DNA of 9,557 nt. Source: an uncultured Novosphingobium sp. (lineage in GTDB: Bacteria; Pseudomonadota; Alphaproteobacteria; Sphingomonadales; Sphingomonadaceae). The notes under the pieces were generated by a model, which made no database searches, was not told the origin of the DNA, and saw only the letters and a list, made by a program, of their open reading frames with translations. The translations under genes were made by a program, and so were the position numbers. Shown here in pieces: positions 1 to 7,900 of this stretch; positions within the stretch are counted from its first letter, which is position 1; each line of letters opens with the position of its first letter. The stretch spans positions 1 to 9,557 of the forward strand of contig CALCQB010000070.1 of assembly GCA_937897535.1 (NCBI GenBank), given 5' to 3'.

Positions 1-100
1 TATGCAGGAACACCCAGATCAACCATGCAATGAATCCGCTGAACGAGAGTCCCCAAATGCGAGCCACTGCCGCATTGCGACCGATCGTCGCGAGCAGATC
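1..100 (-). pseudogene. C-terminal fragment of a type II NADH dehydrogenase (NDH-2), running off the left edge
   Basis: Read on the minus strand from about position 100 down to 2, one frame encodes LLATIGRNAAVARI followed by WGLSFSGFIAWLIWVFLH. The pattern LATIGR-x-AAVA, then G-L-x-F/L-SGF-x-AWL-x-W and an H, is the conserved C-terminal segment of type II NADH dehydrogenases (FAD enzymes that pass electrons from NADH to quinone without pumping protons). In that family it precedes the membrane-anchoring helix. The residues usually found just before it (a PFRYRD-like stretch) are absent. The frame stays open upstream but resembles nothing in the family, so the first roughly three quarters of the gene are missing here. 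The fragment points away from the rhamnose isomerase remnant. Whether a 3' end exists cannot be seen. The family call rests on a 33-residue pattern recognised by eye. Confidence 0.6.
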
Positions 101-225
101 GGGGAGCGGGTCGACCACCGCCCTGCCATGTCCCGCGGGAGCGAGCAAAGGGTGGTGAAGCATCAAAATGCGGAGGGCGGGCGGGGCGATGGTCAAGCGG
201 CGTCTCTCTCCGATTTTGGGGGTGA
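101..225. other. Junction stretch with no recognisable gene
   Basis: This is the sequence between the NDH-2-like fragment and the rhamnose isomerase remnant. No frame on either strand gives a protein I recognise. The minus-strand frame continuous with the NDH-2 fragment is open throughout (with a possible ATG at 163-161) but lacks family resemblance. I found no terminal inverted repeats, target-site duplication or transposase fragment. A G-rich run at 217-222 followed by TGA then ATG (223-228) could act as a ribosome binding site for the downstream remnant. It may be filler at a deletion or inversion joint, or strongly decayed sequence. Confidence 0.4.
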
Positions 226-975
226 ATGGCCGGTGACGAGCACGCCACCGAGGCGATCTCCGAGCGCAGCCTCGACCGCTATCTCGAAGCCGCCGCACAA
301 GTCTATGCCGCGCTGCCCAGCGACTGGCGAATGCTGCTTGAGCACAAGATGTTCGAACCGGCGTTCTACTCGACCGTGATCAGCGACTGGGGTTCCTCGA
401 TCCTCGCCGCGCAGGAACTCGGCCCCAAGGCCAAGTGCCTGGTCGATCTGGGCCACCATGCGCCAAACGTGAACATCGAGCAGATCGTCGCCCGGCTGCA
501 CCGCTTCGGCAAGCTCGGCGGGTTTCACTTCAACGACAGCAAGTACGGCGACGACGATCTCGATTCGGGCTCGATCAATCCGCACCAGCTGTTCCTGGTG
601 TTCAACGAGCTGGTCGAGGCCGAGCTGAACCCCCGTGACGGCTTCAACCCGAGCTACATGATCGACCAGTCGCACAACGTCACCGATCCGATCGAATCGA
701 TGTTGTCGAGCGCCGAAGCGATCACCCAGTGCTATGCCAAGGCGCTGCTGGTTGACCGCGCGGCCTTGCACGAGGCGCAGGTATCGAACGACACGATGAT
801 GGCGTTCCAGGCGCTGCGCCGGGCCTACACCATCGACGTCAGCCCGATCCTGGCCAAGGCGCGGATGGAAGCCGGCGGCGCAATCGATGTTCTGGCCGCC
901 TACCGCGCCAGCCAGTGGCGCGACCGCAAGGCGCAGGAGCGCAAAGCGGTGGGCCTGGGCGCGGGAATTGTGTGA
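226..975 (+). pseudogene. rhaI: L-rhamnose isomerase (RhaI type), 5'-truncated
   Basis: The 249 residues match the C-terminal half of the Pseudomonas stutzeri-type L-rhamnose isomerase, a (beta/alpha)8 enzyme converting L-rhamnose to L-rhamnulose in the cytosol with two divalent metals. Visible landmarks are E39-H-K41, D74-L-G-H77, H101-F-N-D-S-K-Y-G-D109-D-D111 and M-I-D147-Q-S-H. Against the P. stutzeri numbering I recall (E219, K221, D254, H257, H281, D289, D291, D327) each is offset by exactly 180, and 249+180 gives the usual length of about 430. So the C-terminal half has no indels while the first 180 residues, several barrel strands, are absent. The frame is closed by TGA at 223-225 directly before ATG 226. 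GGGGG just upstream could permit translation, but half a barrel is unlikely to work. A gene completed elsewhere or an assembly chimera is possible. Family identity is strong; pseudogene status is inferred. Confidence 0.85.
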
Positions 976-994
976 ATGATCATATTCGATCATT
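975..994. promoter_or_regulatory. Operator-like inverted repeat upstream of the TonB receptor
   Basis: AATGATC (975-981) and GATCATT (988-994) are a perfect 7-bp inverted repeat with a 6-bp spacer, 20 bp overall, starting at the last base of the isomerase stop codon. A further ATCATT half-site lies at 1009-1014, 20 bp (about two helical turns) from the ATCATT at 989-994. It sits in the AT-richer gap about 90 bp before the receptor start, which fits a dimeric repressor or activator site. No regulator gene is in the window, so the protein is unknown. With no poly-T tract it is unlikely to be a terminator. Confidence 0.4.
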
Positions 995-1002
995 TCTAAG
1001 CT

Positions 1003-1030
1003 TGCGCAATCATTCGGTCTCAATTAGCAT
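1003..1030 (+). promoter_or_regulatory. Weak sigma70-like promoter candidate for the TonB receptor
   Basis: TTGCGC (1003-1008) and TAGCAT (1025-1030) are separated by 16 bp and could serve as -35 and -10 elements, leaving a leader of roughly 45 bases before ATG 1084. The match to consensus is poor (3/6 and 4/6). The ATCATT half-site at 1009-1014 would fall inside the spacer, which would suit repression. The location is the only reason to prefer this over chance. Confidence 0.2.
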
Positions 1031-1083
1031 CCCCCAGTTCCAAATGCGCTCATCAGAGTCGCGCACTGGTCTGGAGGGGAAAA

Positions 1084-3747
1084 ATGGCTTCATTTCGTCG
1101 TGAGTATCGTTTCGGTGCGTCGGTTCTTGCCGTAGCACTTGTCGCTTGTGCAGCACCGGCCTTCGCCCAGTCGAGCGATGCCGACAAGCCGGCCGATGCC
1201 GACATCGTCGTGACCGGCGTGTTCAGCGCCAAGTCGATCGAAGACGCGCCGATCGCGATCACCGCGGTCACCGCCGAAGAAATCAGCCAGCAGGTTCCGG
1301 TCAGCGCGGCCGACCTGCTCAAGAACGTCCCCGGCGTGTTTGTGAACTCGAGCCTCGGCGAAATCCGCAACGTGGTGTTCAGCCGCGGTGTTTCGGCCAA
1401 CTCGCTCGACGGGGCCGGCGGCTATTTCTATGTCTCGCTGCAGGAAGACGGTCTGCCGGTCGAAGCGATCACCACCACCAACTACGGCCCGGACTATTTC
1501 GCCCGCACCGACATCATGCTCGGCCGCTTGGAAGCGCTGCGCGGCGGCACCTCGACCGTCACCGGCTCGAACGCGCCGGGCGGGATCTTCAACTACATCT
1601 CGCGCACCGGCCGCTCGGATCCGGGCTTCGAAGCCCAGGTCAAGTTCGGCCTCGAAGGCGATGGCAAGAACCCCTATTACCGCGCCGACCTCTATGCCGG
1701 CGGCCAGCTTGGCAGCGGCGACCTCTATTACGCGATCGGCGGATTTTACCGGCAGAGCGATGGGGCCCGCAACCCGGGCTACCGGATGAACAAGGGCGGC
1801 CAGGTCCGCGCCAATCTGCTGTGGGACTACGGCAATGGCAGCCTGCGGCTCGACGCCAAGTATCTCGATGATCGCAACGCCTGGTTCGAATTCATCCCGA
1901 CCGTCGGCTATGCCAACCCGCAGTTCGCTCCCGGATTCGACAACTACACCTCGGTGCTGCCGCCGGCCGGTGTCCACGGCTTCACCAACCCCGACGGCTC
2001 GACCGATACCTATGACGCCTCGCGGCTGGTCCATTCGCAGTCGCTGTCGTTTGGCCTGACCTGGAAGAACGATCCGGCGGCGCCGATCCACGTCGAGAAC
2101 CGGATGCGCTACAGCGTCAACAAGACCAAATGGAACACCGGCGCGGTGATCTTCGGGGTTCCGCTGGACGACTTCATCGTCGGCGCGCTGACCGGCGCGA
2201 TCGGGATCCCCGGCACAATCACCTATCGCAACACCCGCACCGGGGCGGTTGCCGCCGTGGTGCGTTCGTTCAGCGGGTTCGATCGCAACGTCATCACCAA
2301 CAACCTGCCCAACCAGGGCAACCTCGCCAACGGCGTGCTGACCCAGGTCGCGCTGTCGCAATCGTTCAAGACCACCGAGTTCCAGGATCAGCTGTCGTTC
2401 GGCACGCAGCTCGGCAACCACCAGCTGTCGGCCGGGATGTATGTCTCGCTCAACAAGCTCGACCAGTCGAGCGGGGCCGGCGGCTTTGGTCTGTCGACCT
2501 TTGCCAGCCAGCCGGACATGCTCTCGGCGACAATCGATGTCGGCGGCGGGACGATCCTGCGCCTGACCGACCCGACCGGGTTCGGCGTCCAGGGCAACGG
2601 CATCTTCGACGGCGACGGCTATCACGGTACGCAGGACCAGATGTCGTTCTTCCTGGGCGATTCGTGGGAAGTCAGCGACCGGCTCTCGGTCGATCTCGGG
2701 GTCCGCTACGAAGCGCTGGGCTATGACATCACCAACCGCAACATCAGCGGCAGCCAGGGCTACGGCGCGAATGGCGGCGGCGCCGATGGCAATCCGCTGA
2801 CGCTCTATGACAATTCGCGCAACGTGTTCGGTCCCGATACGCGGGTGAAGCGCGACTACAGCTATTTCAACTACACCGGCGCGATCAACTACAAGTTCAG
2901 CGACTCCATGCAGGCCTATGCCCGTTATACCAAGGGCCGCAAGGCACCCGACTTCGGGATCATCACCGGTCTCGACGCGCCGAACGAAATCGCCACGCTG
3001 TTCCCCGAAGCCCAGGTGATCGAGCAGATCGAAGTCGGCCTGAAATTCCACAGCGGCGGGGTCCGGGTCGGGATCTATCCGTTCTATTCGAAGCTTTCGA
3101 ATGTGGCCGACCAGCAAGTCTTCACCGAAACCCAGCCGGGCCAGACCACCTTCGTCACCCCGCCGCCGCTGTTCGGTCAGATCAAGACCTACGGGGTTGA
3201 ATTCAACGCCGATGCCGATCTGGGCAGCATGCTCAACATCCGCACCGCGGTGACCGTGCAGGATCCCAAGGCTTCGGGATTTGGTACCATCACCCAGAGC
3301 GTGGTGACCGACATCAACACCGGACGCAACACCTACACCTACACCCCGGTCACCACCCCGGACGGCGATGCCGACAACAATCCCAAATTCATGTCGCGCA
3401 CCACGCTGACCTTCACCCCCAGCGATGCGTTCCAGGTGTTCCTGACCCACAACTATCTGGGCAAGCGCGCCGCCAACCGCAACAACGCGTTCTACCTGCC
3501 CGGCTTCCACACCGTGGACCTCGGCGCGTCGTTCGAATTCGTGAAGGGCGTCAAGCTGCAGGCCAACGTCAACAACCTGTTCAACCAGTTCGGGATCATG
3601 TCGTGGGCCCGCGGCGGCGGGTTCTTCAACGCGCTTGACCGGCAGGGGCTGACCAAGGCCGATGTCGCGGCCAATCCCAACCAGCTCTACTCGGTCGTAC
3701 CCAGCCAGCCGCGATCGTTCTGGCTGACTGCAACGGTCAAGTTCTGA
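1084..3747 (+). CDS. TonB-dependent outer-membrane receptor, probably for a rhamnoside or rhamno-oligosaccharide
   Basis: This complete 887-residue receptor sits in the outer membrane and uses TonB energy for uptake. The start is ATG 1084, with a strong GGAGGGG ribosome binding site at 1073-1079. A Sec signal peptide covers residues 1-28 (RREYRFGASVLAVALVACAA, cleavage after AFA). The TonB box-like DIVVTGV follows at 40-46, so there is no FecA-type signalling domain. The plug spans about 50-170, including SAADLLKNVPGV and LRGGTSTVTGSNAPGG. The rest is a 22-strand-type barrel with aromatic-rich turns (YARYTKGRKAPDFG, VKLQANVNNLFNQ) ending in the classic terminal Phe (LTATVKF). Length is usual for glycan-linked receptors of sphingomonads. 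The substrate is inferred only from the isomerase upstream and the GH106 enzyme downstream. No SusD-like lipoprotein or TonB gene is present. An intrinsic terminator directly follows, so it appears to be its own transcription unit or the end of one. Confidence 0.93.
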   Translation: MASFRREYRFGASVLAVALVACAAPAFAQSSDADKPADADIVVTGVFSAKSIEDAPIAITAVTAEEISQQVPVSAADLLKNVPGVFVNSSLGEIRNVVFSRGVSANSLDGAGGYFYVSLQEDGLPVEAITTTNYGPDYFARTDIMLGRLEALRGGTSTVTGSNAPGGIFNYISRTGRSDPGFEAQVKFGLEGDGKNPYYRADLYAGGQLGSGDLYYAIGGFYRQSDGARNPGYRMNKGGQVRANLLWDYGNGSLRLDAKYLDDRNAWFEFIPTVGYANPQFAPGFDNYTSVLPPAGVHGFTNPDGSTDTYDASRLVHSQSLSFGLTWKNDPAAPIHVENRMRYSVNKTKWNTGAVIFGVPLDDFIVGALTGAIGIPGTITYRNTRTGAVAAVVRSFSGFDRNVITNNLPNQGNLANGVLTQVALSQSFKTTEFQDQLSFGTQLGNHQLSAGMYVSLNKLDQSSGAGGFGLSTFASQPDMLSATIDVGGGTILRLTDPTGFGVQGNGIFDGDGYHGTQDQMSFFLGDSWEVSDRLSVDLGVRYEALGYDITNRNISGSQGYGANGGGADGNPLTLYDNSRNVFGPDTRVKRDYSYFNYTGAINYKFSDSMQAYARYTKGRKAPDFGIITGLDAPNEIATLFPEAQVIEQIEVGLKFHSGGVRVGIYPFYSKLSNVADQQVFTETQPGQTTFVTPPPLFGQIKTYGVEFNADADLGSMLNIRTAVTVQDPKASGFGTITQSVVTDINTGRNTYTYTPVTTPDGDADNNPKFMSRTTLTFTPSDAFQVFLTHNYLGKRAANRNNAFYLPGFHTVDLGASFEFVKGVKLQANVNNLFNQFGIMSWARGGGFFNALDRQGLTKADVAANPNQLYSVVPSQPRSFWLTATVKF

Positions 3748-3755
3748 GCAAGCCT

Positions 3756-3796
3756 GGGGCGCGGAAAGTCAGCTTTCCGCGCCCCGTCTTTATTTG
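3756..3796 (+). terminator. Rho-independent terminator after the TonB receptor
   Basis: GGGGCGCGGAAAG (3756-3768) and CTTTCCGCGCCCC (3773-3785) form a perfect 13-bp stem with a TCAG tetraloop, followed by the T-rich GTCTTTATTTG (3786-3796). It begins 9 bases after the receptor stop codon. The strength suggests the downstream esterase and rhamnosidase are not mainly transcribed by read-through. I could not find a convincing promoter in the 48 bases between it and the esterase start. Confidence 0.9.
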
Positions 3797-3844
3797 TCCT
3801 TGCCGCTGCGCAATCTGCGGGCAGGATGGTCTGACTAGGCCAAA

Positions 3845-4924
3845 ATGGGGATGAGGATGCTGGACCGACGACTCCTGCTCAAGAACGCTTCGCTGGGCGG
3901 CGCTGCCTTGGCCTGCCTATCCCCGCTTGCCGCGCTCGCCCAGGACGATCCATACCTGCGGCTTGTCCATCCTGACCTGCAAAACATGGGCAGAACGTTC
4001 CTGTCCTTCAGCCGCAATGACAAGCCTCTATCGCTTGCAACCCTGGCCGAGCGCCGGGCTGGAATGGGGCGGTTCACCCGGCCCAATCGCCCTGACATTC
4101 CGGTTGAGCAGCGGACTATTCCCGGAGCGAAGGGGCAACCCGACATTCTGCTTTACCTGATCAATTCGAAGCCAGGCGCTTCCCGCCCGGGGATCGTCAA
4201 CACCCACGGCGGCGGATTTGTGCTGGGATCAGCGCAGGCTGACGTCGCAGGCCTTCAGGATATTTGCGCCGAACTGGACGCAGTCGCGATCTCGGTCGAA
4301 TACCGCCTCGCACCCGAAACCACCTGGGCCGGATCGCTCGAAGACAACTACGCGGCGCTCAAGTGGCTCCACGCCAATGCCGCGAGCATCGGCGCCGATC
4401 CCGCGCGGATCGCCTTGCTGGGCGCAAGCGCTGGCGGCGGCCATGCGGCAATGCTGGCGATTGCCGCGCGCGACCGTGGCGAGGTGCCCGTCGCGTTCCA
4501 GTGCCTGATCTATCCGATGCTCGATGACCGGACCGGATCATCCCGCCGGGTCCCTGCGCATGTCGGCAAGCTGGTCTGGACATCGGCCGAGAACCGGTTC
4601 GGTTGGCAGAGCTTTCTCGGCCAGAAGCCCGGACTCGCGAAAGCTCCGCGCGGTGCGGTTCCGGCCCGGTTGACCAACCTGACCGGCCTGCCGCCTGCTT
4701 TCATCGGGGTCGGTTCGCTTGACCTGTTTCACGATGAAGACGTCGATTACGCGCAGCGCCTCAACGATGCCGGGGTCGGTTGTGAGCTGATTGTCGTGCC
4801 CGGCGCGTTTCACGGGTTTGACCTCGCCGCGCTGTTCGAACCCAAAAACCGGCTCGCCGCGTGGTTCAATGCCACCAAGCTCAACGCGCTGCGCCAGGGT
4901 TTGAAGATCTCCCCGCCCGCCTGA
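3845..4924 (+). CDS. Exported alpha/beta-hydrolase esterase, HSL (family IV) type
   Basis: A 359-residue carboxylesterase of the hormone-sensitive-lipase-like family, which cleaves acyl esters. The oxyanion motif is H121-G-G-G-F, the nucleophile elbow is G-A-S195-A-G-G, the acid is probably D293 in SLDLFHDED, and the catalytic histidine is H323 in GAFHGF: all four elements are intact and in family order. The N-terminus LDRRLLLKNASLGGAALA has a twin arginine (8-9), a hydrophobic stretch and an ALA-QDD cleavage site near 32, so Tat export is likely, whereas many relatives are cytosolic. Start choice is uncertain: ATGs at 3845, 3851 and 3857 are in frame; 3845 has a weak AGG at 3837-3839. It lies 26 bases before the GH106 gene and is probably co-transcribed with it. 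That context suggests de-acylation (for example deacetylation) of rhamnosides or rhamnose-containing glycans; this substrate is inferred. Confidence 0.88.
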   Translation: MGMRMLDRRLLLKNASLGGAALACLSPLAALAQDDPYLRLVHPDLQNMGRTFLSFSRNDKPLSLATLAERRAGMGRFTRPNRPDIPVEQRTIPGAKGQPDILLYLINSKPGASRPGIVNTHGGGFVLGSAQADVAGLQDICAELDAVAISVEYRLAPETTWAGSLEDNYAALKWLHANAASIGADPARIALLGASAGGGHAAMLAIAARDRGEVPVAFQCLIYPMLDDRTGSSRRVPAHVGKLVWTSAENRFGWQSFLGQKPGLAKAPRGAVPARLTNLTGLPPAFIGVGSLDLFHDEDVDYAQRLNDAGVGCELIVVPGAFHGFDLAALFEPKNRLAAWFNATKLNALRQGLKISPPA

Positions 4925-4940
4925 AACACCTTGTCGATCT

Positions 4941-4944
4941 GGAG
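4941..4944 (+). promoter_or_regulatory. Ribosome binding site that fixes the GH106 start
   Basis: GGAG at 4941-4944 lies six bases before ATG 4951. The frame is open for 90 bases further upstream, back to an ATG at 4861, but that stretch is inside the esterase gene, and starting at 4951 exposes a proper signal peptide. So 4951 is the better start. Confidence 0.7.
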
Positions 4945-4950
4945 TCCGAA

Positions 4951-7900
4951 ATGACCAAAAAGAGCCTGCGAATGTCGTTCCTGTTGCTCGCGACTGCCCT
5001 GGCCGGCGGAACCGGGCTGACCGTGCTTTCGGCCGAGGCTCCTGCGCCCGCCGCAGCAAACACGCTCGAAGCACAGTTCTTCAATCCGCCCAAGAGCGCC
5101 CGTCCGCGGGTCTGGTGGCATTGGCTCAACGGCAACATCACCAAGGACGGGATCGCCCAGGATCTCGACTGGATGGAACGGGTCGGGATCGGCGGCCTGC
5201 AGAACTTCGACGTCGATCTCAACACTCCGGTGCTGGTCAAGAACCGGCTGGTCTACATGACGCCGGAATGGAAAGACGCGTTCCGGTTCGCCGCGAGCGA
5301 GGCCGAGCGGCGCGGGCTCGAACTGGCGATCGCGGCCTCGCCCGGCTGGTCGGAAACCGGCGGGCCGTGGGTCGAGCCCAAGGACGGGCTCAAGAAGCTG
5401 GTGTGGAGCGAGACGCTGGTTGCCGGCGGCAAGCGCTATGCCGGCCAGCTCGCGCCGCTCCCCGGCGTGACCGGGGCGTTTCAGGACATGCCGTTCTTCG
5501 ACCCGCTCGCCGCGCTGGGTGCGCCTTCGACCAAGGCCTTGCCGCAGTTCAGCGGATCGGTCGCGGTCTTCGCTGTGCCCGCCAGCACCGCCACCCTGCC
5601 CCAGCCAGTCATCCGCGACGGAGCGGGTCAGGCCGTCGATACCGCAGCCCTCAGCGATGCCAGCCTGGCCAGCGGGATCGACCTGCCGCGCGGCAGCGCC
5701 GAGGCCCCAACCAGCGTGGTCGCCGACTATGGCAAGCCGGTTACCGTGCGCAGCGCGACACTGTTCGTGCGCGGCGGCGCGGCGATGTTCTTCGGCGCGA
5801 CGATCGAGCCGCAGCTTGAATCGAGTGTCGATGGCAAAAGCTGGACCACGGTCGGTACGATCCCGGCGATGCAGGTGCCAACCACGATCAGCTTTGCCCC
5901 GGTGACCGCGCGGCTGTTCCGCGTCACGCTGCGGCCAGTCGGCGGAGCGGGGGCCAACATGGGCAATCCCGCCCCCGGGATCGAGCCGCCGATGTTCTTC
6001 GCGGCGATGGCCGGGGCTGGCGCCAAGACCCACCGGATCGCCCAGTTCCGCCTCTCGCCCGAGACCCTGGTCGACCGGTTCGAAGCCAAGGCCGGGTTCG
6101 AGATCGAGCGCAACTATTACAGCCTCGGCCTGACTGACGCCGCCGCCCCCTGCGTGCCGCTGGGGCAGGTGATCAACCTGACCGACCGGGTCAAGCCCGA
6201 CGGGACGCTCGACTGGACCCCGCCCAAAGGCAACTGGAAGGTGATCCGGCTGGGCTATTCGCTGCTCGGCACCACCAACCACCCGGCCCCGGCCGAAGCC
6301 ACGGGCCTTGAGGTTGACAAGTTCGATGGCGCGGCGGTCGAAGGCTATATCAACCACTACATCGGGATGTACCGCGATGCGGCGGGCAATGACCTGCTGG
6401 GTGCCAAGGGCGTCCGCGCGATCCTGACCGACAGCATCGAGGTTGGGGCGGCCAACTGGACCCCGAAGATGGTCGAGCAGTTCAAGCGGCTGCGCGGCTA
6501 TGACCCGACCCCGTGGCTGCCCGCGCTGACCGGCGTGGTGATCGGCAGCCGCGAGCAGAGCGACCGGTTCCTCTACGATTATCGCCGCACCCTCGCCGAC
6601 CTGATGGCCAGCGAGCACTATGGCACCGTCGCCCGGGTCGCTCACGCCAACGGCCTCAAGGTTTATGGCGAAGCGCTCGAAGATCACCGCCCCTCGCTCG
6701 GCGATGACATGGACATGCGGCGCTATACCGACGTGCCGATGTCGGCGCTGTGGACCTATCCGCAAGGCGGCAAGCCCAACCCGAGCTATCTCGCCGACAT
6801 GAAAGGCGCGGCCTCGGTCGCGCATGTCTATGGCCAGAACCTGGTCGCGGCCGAATCGATGACTTCCGCGTTGTCCTACTGGGCCGACAGTCCGCGCACG
6901 CTGAAGCACGCGATCGATCTCGAATTCGTCACCGGGGTCAACCGCCCGGTGATCCACACCTCGGTCCACAGTCCGGATGAGGCCGGCCAGCCCGGCCTGT
7001 CGCTGATGATCTTCGGCCAGTATTTCAATCGCCACGAAGCCTGGGCCGAATTGGCCAAGCCGTGGGTCGATTACATCAGCCGCAACGGCTTCATGCTCCA
7101 GCAGGGCCGCAATTTCGCCGACGTCGCATATTTCCACGGCGAGGAAGCGCCGCTGACCGCGCTCTATGGCGACAACCCCGTGGCCGATGCACCCAGCACT
7201 CACGCCTACGACTTCGTCAATCCCGGCGCGCTGTTCGATGCGCTCAGCAACGATGGCGACGAACTGGTTTCGACCGGCGGGGCGCGGTACAAGGTGCTGT
7301 ATCTCGGCGGCAGTTCGCAGATGATGACCCTGCCCACGCTCAAGCGGATTGCCGCGCTGGTCGAGGGCGGCGCAACCGTGGTCGGCAAGGCTCCGACCGG
7401 TTCGCCGGGTCTGGTCAATGATCCCGCTGAATATGCCGCGCTGGTCGCCAAGCTGTGGCCGGGCGGTGCGGTGGCATCGGTTGGCAAGGGCCGGGTGGTC
7501 GCCAGCAGCGATATCGAGGCCGCGCTGGCCTCGATCGGTATCGCCCCTGATTTCCGCTTCACGGGCGGCGCGGCCGACACCGCCCTGCCCTTCGTCCACC
7601 GCCGCCTGGCCGATGGCGACAGCTACTTCATCGTCAACCGCAAGGGCCGCGCTGAGTCAGTCGAAGCGCACTTCCGCGTCACCGGCAAGAAGCCCGAACT
7701 GTGGAACGCCGAAACTGGCGCGATCACGCCAGTGCCGTACCGGATCGTGGACGGCGAGACCGTGGTGCCGTTGACACTTGAGGCCGAAGGCTCGCTTCAC
7801 GTGGTATTCCGCAAGGCCAGCACGCCAAGCGACCTGGTGATGCCCCCGCGGGCACCCAGCCCGCTTGCAACGTTGTCAGGGCCGTGGACGGTTGGCTTCC

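Noticed and set aside
101..225. A remnant insertion sequence at the left junction
   Set aside because: No terminal inverted repeats, target-site duplication or transposase fragment could be found by eye.
2..379. A 125-residue plus-strand open frame at the left edge
   Set aside because: It crosses from the NDH-2-like fragment into the isomerase remnant in the wrong frame for both, and shows no protein-like pattern.
193..1023. A 276-residue minus-strand open frame across the isomerase remnant
   Set aside because: The plus strand carries all isomerase motifs in order; the minus reading has no recognisable family and repeats the antisense composition bias.
1031..1079. A leader hairpin pairing CCCCC (1031-1035) or CCAGT (1034-1038) with the receptor's ribosome binding site region
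   Set aside because: Only about 4-5 bp pair in either version with a loop of roughly 26 to 40 bases, so it is too weak to claim a riboswitch or thermosensor.
1090..3510. An 806-residue open frame on the minus strand inside the receptor gene
   Set aside because: It is antisense to a convincing TonB receptor, rich in V, G, A, D and R as expected from reverse-complemented GC-rich codons, and has no recognisable domain or ribosome binding site.
4861..4950. A longer rhamnosidase start at ATG 4861
   Set aside because: It would overlap the esterase gene by 64 bases and bury the signal peptide; ATG 4951 has a well placed GGAG.
4810..7599. A 929-residue open frame on the minus strand inside the rhamnosidase gene
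   Set aside because: Same cause: GC-rich third positions suppress stops on the opposite strand. The composition is shadow-like and no family features are present, while the plus strand is clearly GH106.
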